From positions 57,617,836-57,681,835 of the forward strand of contig CM048849.1 in the NCBI GenBank assembly GCA_026545225.1: DNA of 64,000 nucleotides. Direction: 5' to 3'. The notes under the pieces are model-generated. The model made no database searches. It saw only the letters and a list, made by a program, of their open reading frames with translations, and was not told the DNA's origin. Both the position numbers and the translations under genes were made by a program. The DNA is from Cornus controversa (lineage: Eukaryota; Streptophyta; Magnoliopsida; Cornales; Cornaceae). This document shows positions 59,618 through 64,000 of the stretch, in pieces. Position 1 is the first letter of the stretch. Every line of letters starts with the position of its first letter.

Positions 59618-61567
59618 TTCTTTTTAATAATAAAGAAGGAAATGATATAATTAACATGAAAAACTCTAATATAGAAGAGACCACTTTTTATGTAGATGTG
59701 AATGTGCCATATAAAAAGAGAATTGTGAAATTTACAAAAATAAAATATAGAAAGAGAGACAGAATCAATGTATAATTTTAATTTTTTTTAATCGGGCTAA
59801 ATAGTTACACTCTAATAAGAATTAATTACTCGAACATTGAAATATCCATTAATTTATTCTAATAAAACTATTACAAAAAATTATATCTTCTCACTTTCAA
59901 AGTAGAAAGTTGAAGATACTCTATAAAAACAAAGTGGATATATTAGTTAAGGTGTCTAGCGATACTTTCTCATCTTCCAAAATAAAAAGTTAACCCAACA
60001 CGTGTGGGCGACTATGGTTGCCCGAAACCTCAAAAAAAAAATTTTTAAAAAATATGAATTAAGCTAGAAAGGGAGTTTTGGAATTCAATAATAAAGGGAA
60101 ATGTTTTAGACCCATAACCTTCCAAATCCAATTAAAGAGGGACAAATGCCCCTTTCAGACCCCCACACCACATATCCTCCTCCTTAAGGCACATGAGTCC
60201 ACGCGCTAGGCATAACTCACTGCAAGTTGATGAAAATTATGTGTATATATATATCATGAAATGCATGACAGAAGATAGTGTTTGTACATGCATAAAGTGG
60301 GGGGAGGAATTAAATTCATGATACATTACAAAGCCACCTAATTATGGGCAAAAACAAGTCATTATCAAGGCAAGGCAAAGAAAGCTACTTCTGCCAATTG
60401 CAATAGAGGCATGGAATGGAATGGGAAGGTATTAAACTATCAACATGTGTGTGTAGTACCAAAAGGGTTGCCTTGGAATTGACAATAGTTGCCCATGTCC
60501 TTGCTAATTGCCATCTAATTAAGACCCATAACCCACTCTTGGTCTCGGGTCATGGTCCCCCAATCCTTTGGATATATATATATATATATATGGTATATTT
60601 ACCTTGTCCACTAATTATAGTCTTAAATGAAAATCATAACATGAATTCCCTTGTTTTATTAATTGATCATGACTTTGAACAATTTGTTTCCACATAAGGT
60701 GGTGATAATCACATCATGATGTTGAATCAACTGTACCATTGTTTTCATAATTCATTGGCTGCTATATGATTCATTTGTTGACTATATAAGATAGTGCTAT
60801 AGATTGATGCAATGGAATATGACTTCACTGCTGGAAACAAAACAATCCTTAACCCTACCCTTAGGAATTTGCCTTTCAAAAATTATATATACAGCGGAGT
60901 GGGATCCAAAGAGTGTAAGAGTCGAAAATGACAAATTCTATCATACAGAGAGAGTAATGGAGCCAGAACGCGAGAGCGACACTCATTTAAAAGAATTATG
61001 TGACTTAGTAAACACTGAATGTGTTGTTTTCATTCAAATATTATTGAGACAATAAAGGAGGATGTCATGTGTGATCTTAGAGGTCTATGTTACAAAAAAA
61101 AAAATCACGGGGAAGTTTTTCTCCTATATTACCCCTGTCTTAGAATTTAAATTTAGAAGTTTGAACGTTTAGACAATAGCTTTGTAATGTATCACTCTCG
61201 TGTATCTATCAACTAATTGTAATAAAAGTAGTTATTTTACTAGGTGTAATAATCTTGACAGATTATTTACTAATTGCTAAATGCCCAAAATATGACTCTC
61301 ATGTCATCCTAATCTTTGTGAGAGAGTGTGTTTTTATTTACTTACAAAAAAATAATATGTATATATATTATATGTATATGTTTTAAGTTATCTTGGGTAG
61401 AATATTTACGCAGAAAGTCATATTGTTGAACTTTGTTCACTGACGGTAAAGTAGTCAAAATGGTAGTGGAACAAGAGGCTGCAATTTACTTGAGCTAGAA
61501 CTTAACCAAATTGTCACTAAATTGTCCACTTATGTACCTTCACTGTGGTATATACCGTGTTATGATT
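59618..61567. other. Unassigned intergenic DNA
   Basis: No coding frame with family features. Two open frames (60416-60697 and 60804-61055, plus strand) are not recognised and cross simple repeats. TA microsatellite at 60571-60591. Confidence 0.35.

Positions 61568-61594
<27 letters not shown>
61568..61594. repeat. Uninterrupted run of 27 G
   Basis: TATGATT is followed by 27 consecutive G and then TTAATT. Such a tract can form G-quadruplexes and is hard to sequence, so its length may be approximate. Confidence 0.9.
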
Positions 61595-61599
<5 letters not shown>

Positions 61600-61717
61600 T
61601 TTCTTCTTAATTTGTACGTTTTCCTGATTTAGCGATGCACAAAATCACTGGGTTTTCCACAAGTTACTCGAATCAAGAAACTAGATGTTTGACATGCTTG
61701 GACTCTGGCACAAAAAA

Positions 61718-61756
<39 letters not shown>

Positions 61757-63389
61757 TATTTGGATTTTATCACATCAAGCAGCATCATGCTTCCACACCC
61801 CCACACTGAATTGCTTGTGATTAGTCATCTTTCAGCTACCCAACATTCCATTTTTTCTTTTATGTGAATTTAAGTTGGCCACATTTCTATCACAATCACC
61901 TTTAATCACACACAGGTTGAAAAGTGACTTCACATGTTTGGATCAATTTAGTACAAAGTAACATCTAGGTTTATTAGAGAAAACATGGTCATCAATTTTA
62001 TGTGTTCTGCAGTAGTTTGTAGGTGGTTACTCCTTATAGGTATAATATGCTCTCAAATATAACATAACTATCTAGACGCGTTTAAAATAGTGAACATTAA
62101 GAGGAGAGTATTGAGCATTAAGAGGAGAGTAAACAAAGTGTAAAATATTTACAGAGAGTGAATGGATACCAATCACTCACCAAAATTGAGAGAGCATGCA
62201 CATGTCCTGAGGGTCAGAGTAGCGAGACCATTGGATCCTAAGAGGAGATGATTGTGACGTTTTCTAACTATATAGACATGTTTTGAAAACAAGAAGAACC
62301 GAGAGGAGAAGCGCAAAGATTAGTTTGAATACACCACAGTTATCAGCTCATTCCCCTCCAAAAATGAAAAAAAAAAAAGAAAGTATTTTAAGGTCTGTTG
62401 AATGATTTTTTTTAAAAAAGGGTTCAGACCAGACATTAAGAAATTGTTCTCCCATTCATACTCAAGCAACTGCTAATTTTTTTAGTAGGAGAAACATTAA
62501 TATAATCTAGTTTCCGACTATTGTATTCGATTCCTTTTATTCTTTATGAAGAGTTAATGCTCTCTAATTAAAATTTTATTAGCAAGATTACCCATTCTTT
62601 GTCATTTTGTGAGATTTTTGGAACTTGCACATTAATTATTGTACATAAACTTTAATTATATTAGAATAATTTAACATTATATGGAAGAGATGATACAAAT
62701 ACAATTTAACGGAAACAAAGGAGAGAAACTTATATTTTAGTACAAATCAGGTGGATGAACATGAGAGAGAGTGAAGACTTCAATATATGCAAATCAAAAA
62801 ACAGGTAAGGTCACTATATAATCATGAAATCCAGCTAAGGGACATAAATAATGCCTAGACCATGTCCCATTTTCTTAAACTACGTTTCTAGAGCTTTCAA
62901 GGGGTAACATGATCTATCTATATCCATTGTTAATATTAAGTATAAGCTGTCTCTTACTAAATAATTATATAACAACCAAAAGTTTTAACATTATTGTGTC
63001 TCCACCGTGTCTCCCTCACCAATGTGTCGAATATGTGTATGTATACTGAAAGGTGTGTCTGTATGTGTATATGTATATTGCGGAGTGTGTGTATAATATA
63101 CATATAAAAATGGTCGTACTCAGTGAACAAGATTCTCGTTTGGACGGGATCTGAAAAAGGTGAATGTCGACAAACCTTACTTCCATTTTTAAAAAAATTG
63201 CTTCCAAGTCTCGAACCATTTTTGAATATATGTACAATATACATATATGACCTATTGTTGGGTGTAATGGTTTAAGCTGAGAGCCTGCGACTGTCAAGGT
63301 TAATTATGTACCACTCCTTCCCTTTCAGGATTATCAACTAGGATTATATATGTATGCAATATCCAGTCGTAGACCTCCTATTCCAGCAT

Positions 63390-63440
<51 letters not shown>

Positions 63441-64000
63441 GATGATGTCGGACCTCTTAAGCACCCTATAATCCACCAGCAAAGACAACAAACAAGTACT
63501 TATTTATCCAAGACTTAACCCCACCTACAATCTTGCCCTTGAGAATACTACAATCCTATACCTTCAGCTTGGTGGATATAAGATGCACACCAAGTATCTC
63601 TACTAGTATGAGTTTCTTTAGATTCCCATATACCCTGTATAAATATCTAGTGTGTGTGGATATATATACATACTAAAGAAATTACAGGGTGGTGTATTTG
63701 ATTTTACACCAAAAACAAAACCATCTTTTACTGGATCCAGTTTCCAGTGGGACCTTTGGTGGATCATGTGTCATTAAATGAGTCATGTACACCATATAAC
63801 TTCAATTAGGTTGCTACTTACCTATCTACCCATATGGCTATCCTTTTTTATACTCCACTTCAACAAAATGCTTTGTCTAGAAGAATGTGTGAATCAAATC
63901 AAAGAGCTAGCTACTCATGTTTGACACTTAAAAATAACACAGTAATTCTACTAAACAATATAAAAATAAAATACTAAGCAGATTAAACAATTCCAAAGAA
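61595..64000. other. Unassigned intergenic DNA to window end
   Basis: AT-rich, with TA microsatellites at about 61723-61748 and 63392-63439. No gene, RNA or element ends recognised. Confidence 0.35.

Overview
This window is nuclear DNA of a flowering plant, most likely a eudicot. It is AT-rich, with two intact single-exon protein genes about 15 kb apart in a landscape of transposons and their remains. Plant-specific marks are a class II (CIN-type) TCP transcription factor with a miR319 site, an F-box gene of the AUF1/At4g18380 type, a Cassandra element (LTRs carrying a 5S rRNA-like segment), and MULE, PIF/Harbinger, hAT and LARD-like elements, several with readable target-site duplications (TSDs).

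Layout. 1-7.5 kb: truncated hAT relative, a Ty3/gypsy gag pseudogene (minus), a TIR-bounded composite with LTR-like promoter sequence, a near-perfect 69-bp inverted repeat, a cluster of local tandem duplications and the Cassandra element (minus). 7.5-16 kb: mostly unassigned, with a broken mitochondrial-type ribosomal protein uL14 gene (minus), SINE-like heads and one possible small terminal exon. 17-27 kb: MULE, Harbinger and hAT elements with TSDs, an orphan promoter-like stretch with two G-boxes, and a long 61-nt-arm foldback. 26.9-34.7 kb: a MULE-like element split by a complete 6.4-kb non-autonomous LTR retrotransposon (5-bp TSD GGACA, LTRs differing by about 13 substitutions and a 3-bp gap) that carries an array of 85-bp tandem repeats.

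34.8-38.7 kb: the TCP2/TCP24-like gene with a probable 5'-leader intron, an upstream ORF overlapping the start codon, a miR319 site and a 3' leader. 39-49.7 kb: decayed LTR-element sequence with a 58-bp tandem array, a MITE, a LINE reverse transcriptase fragment (minus) and long unassigned stretches. 49.7-55.7 kb: the F-box gene (minus), lying between two same-orientation copies of one hAT family, with a probable 3'-UTR intron. 55.7-64 kb: two more elements with long terminal inverted repeats, a 27-G homopolymer and unassigned AT-rich DNA.

The two intact genes are not an operon or pathway. One is a developmental regulator normally controlled by miR319; the other is a likely SCF ubiquitin-ligase substrate receptor. 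All alignments and counts were made by eye, and no database was searched.
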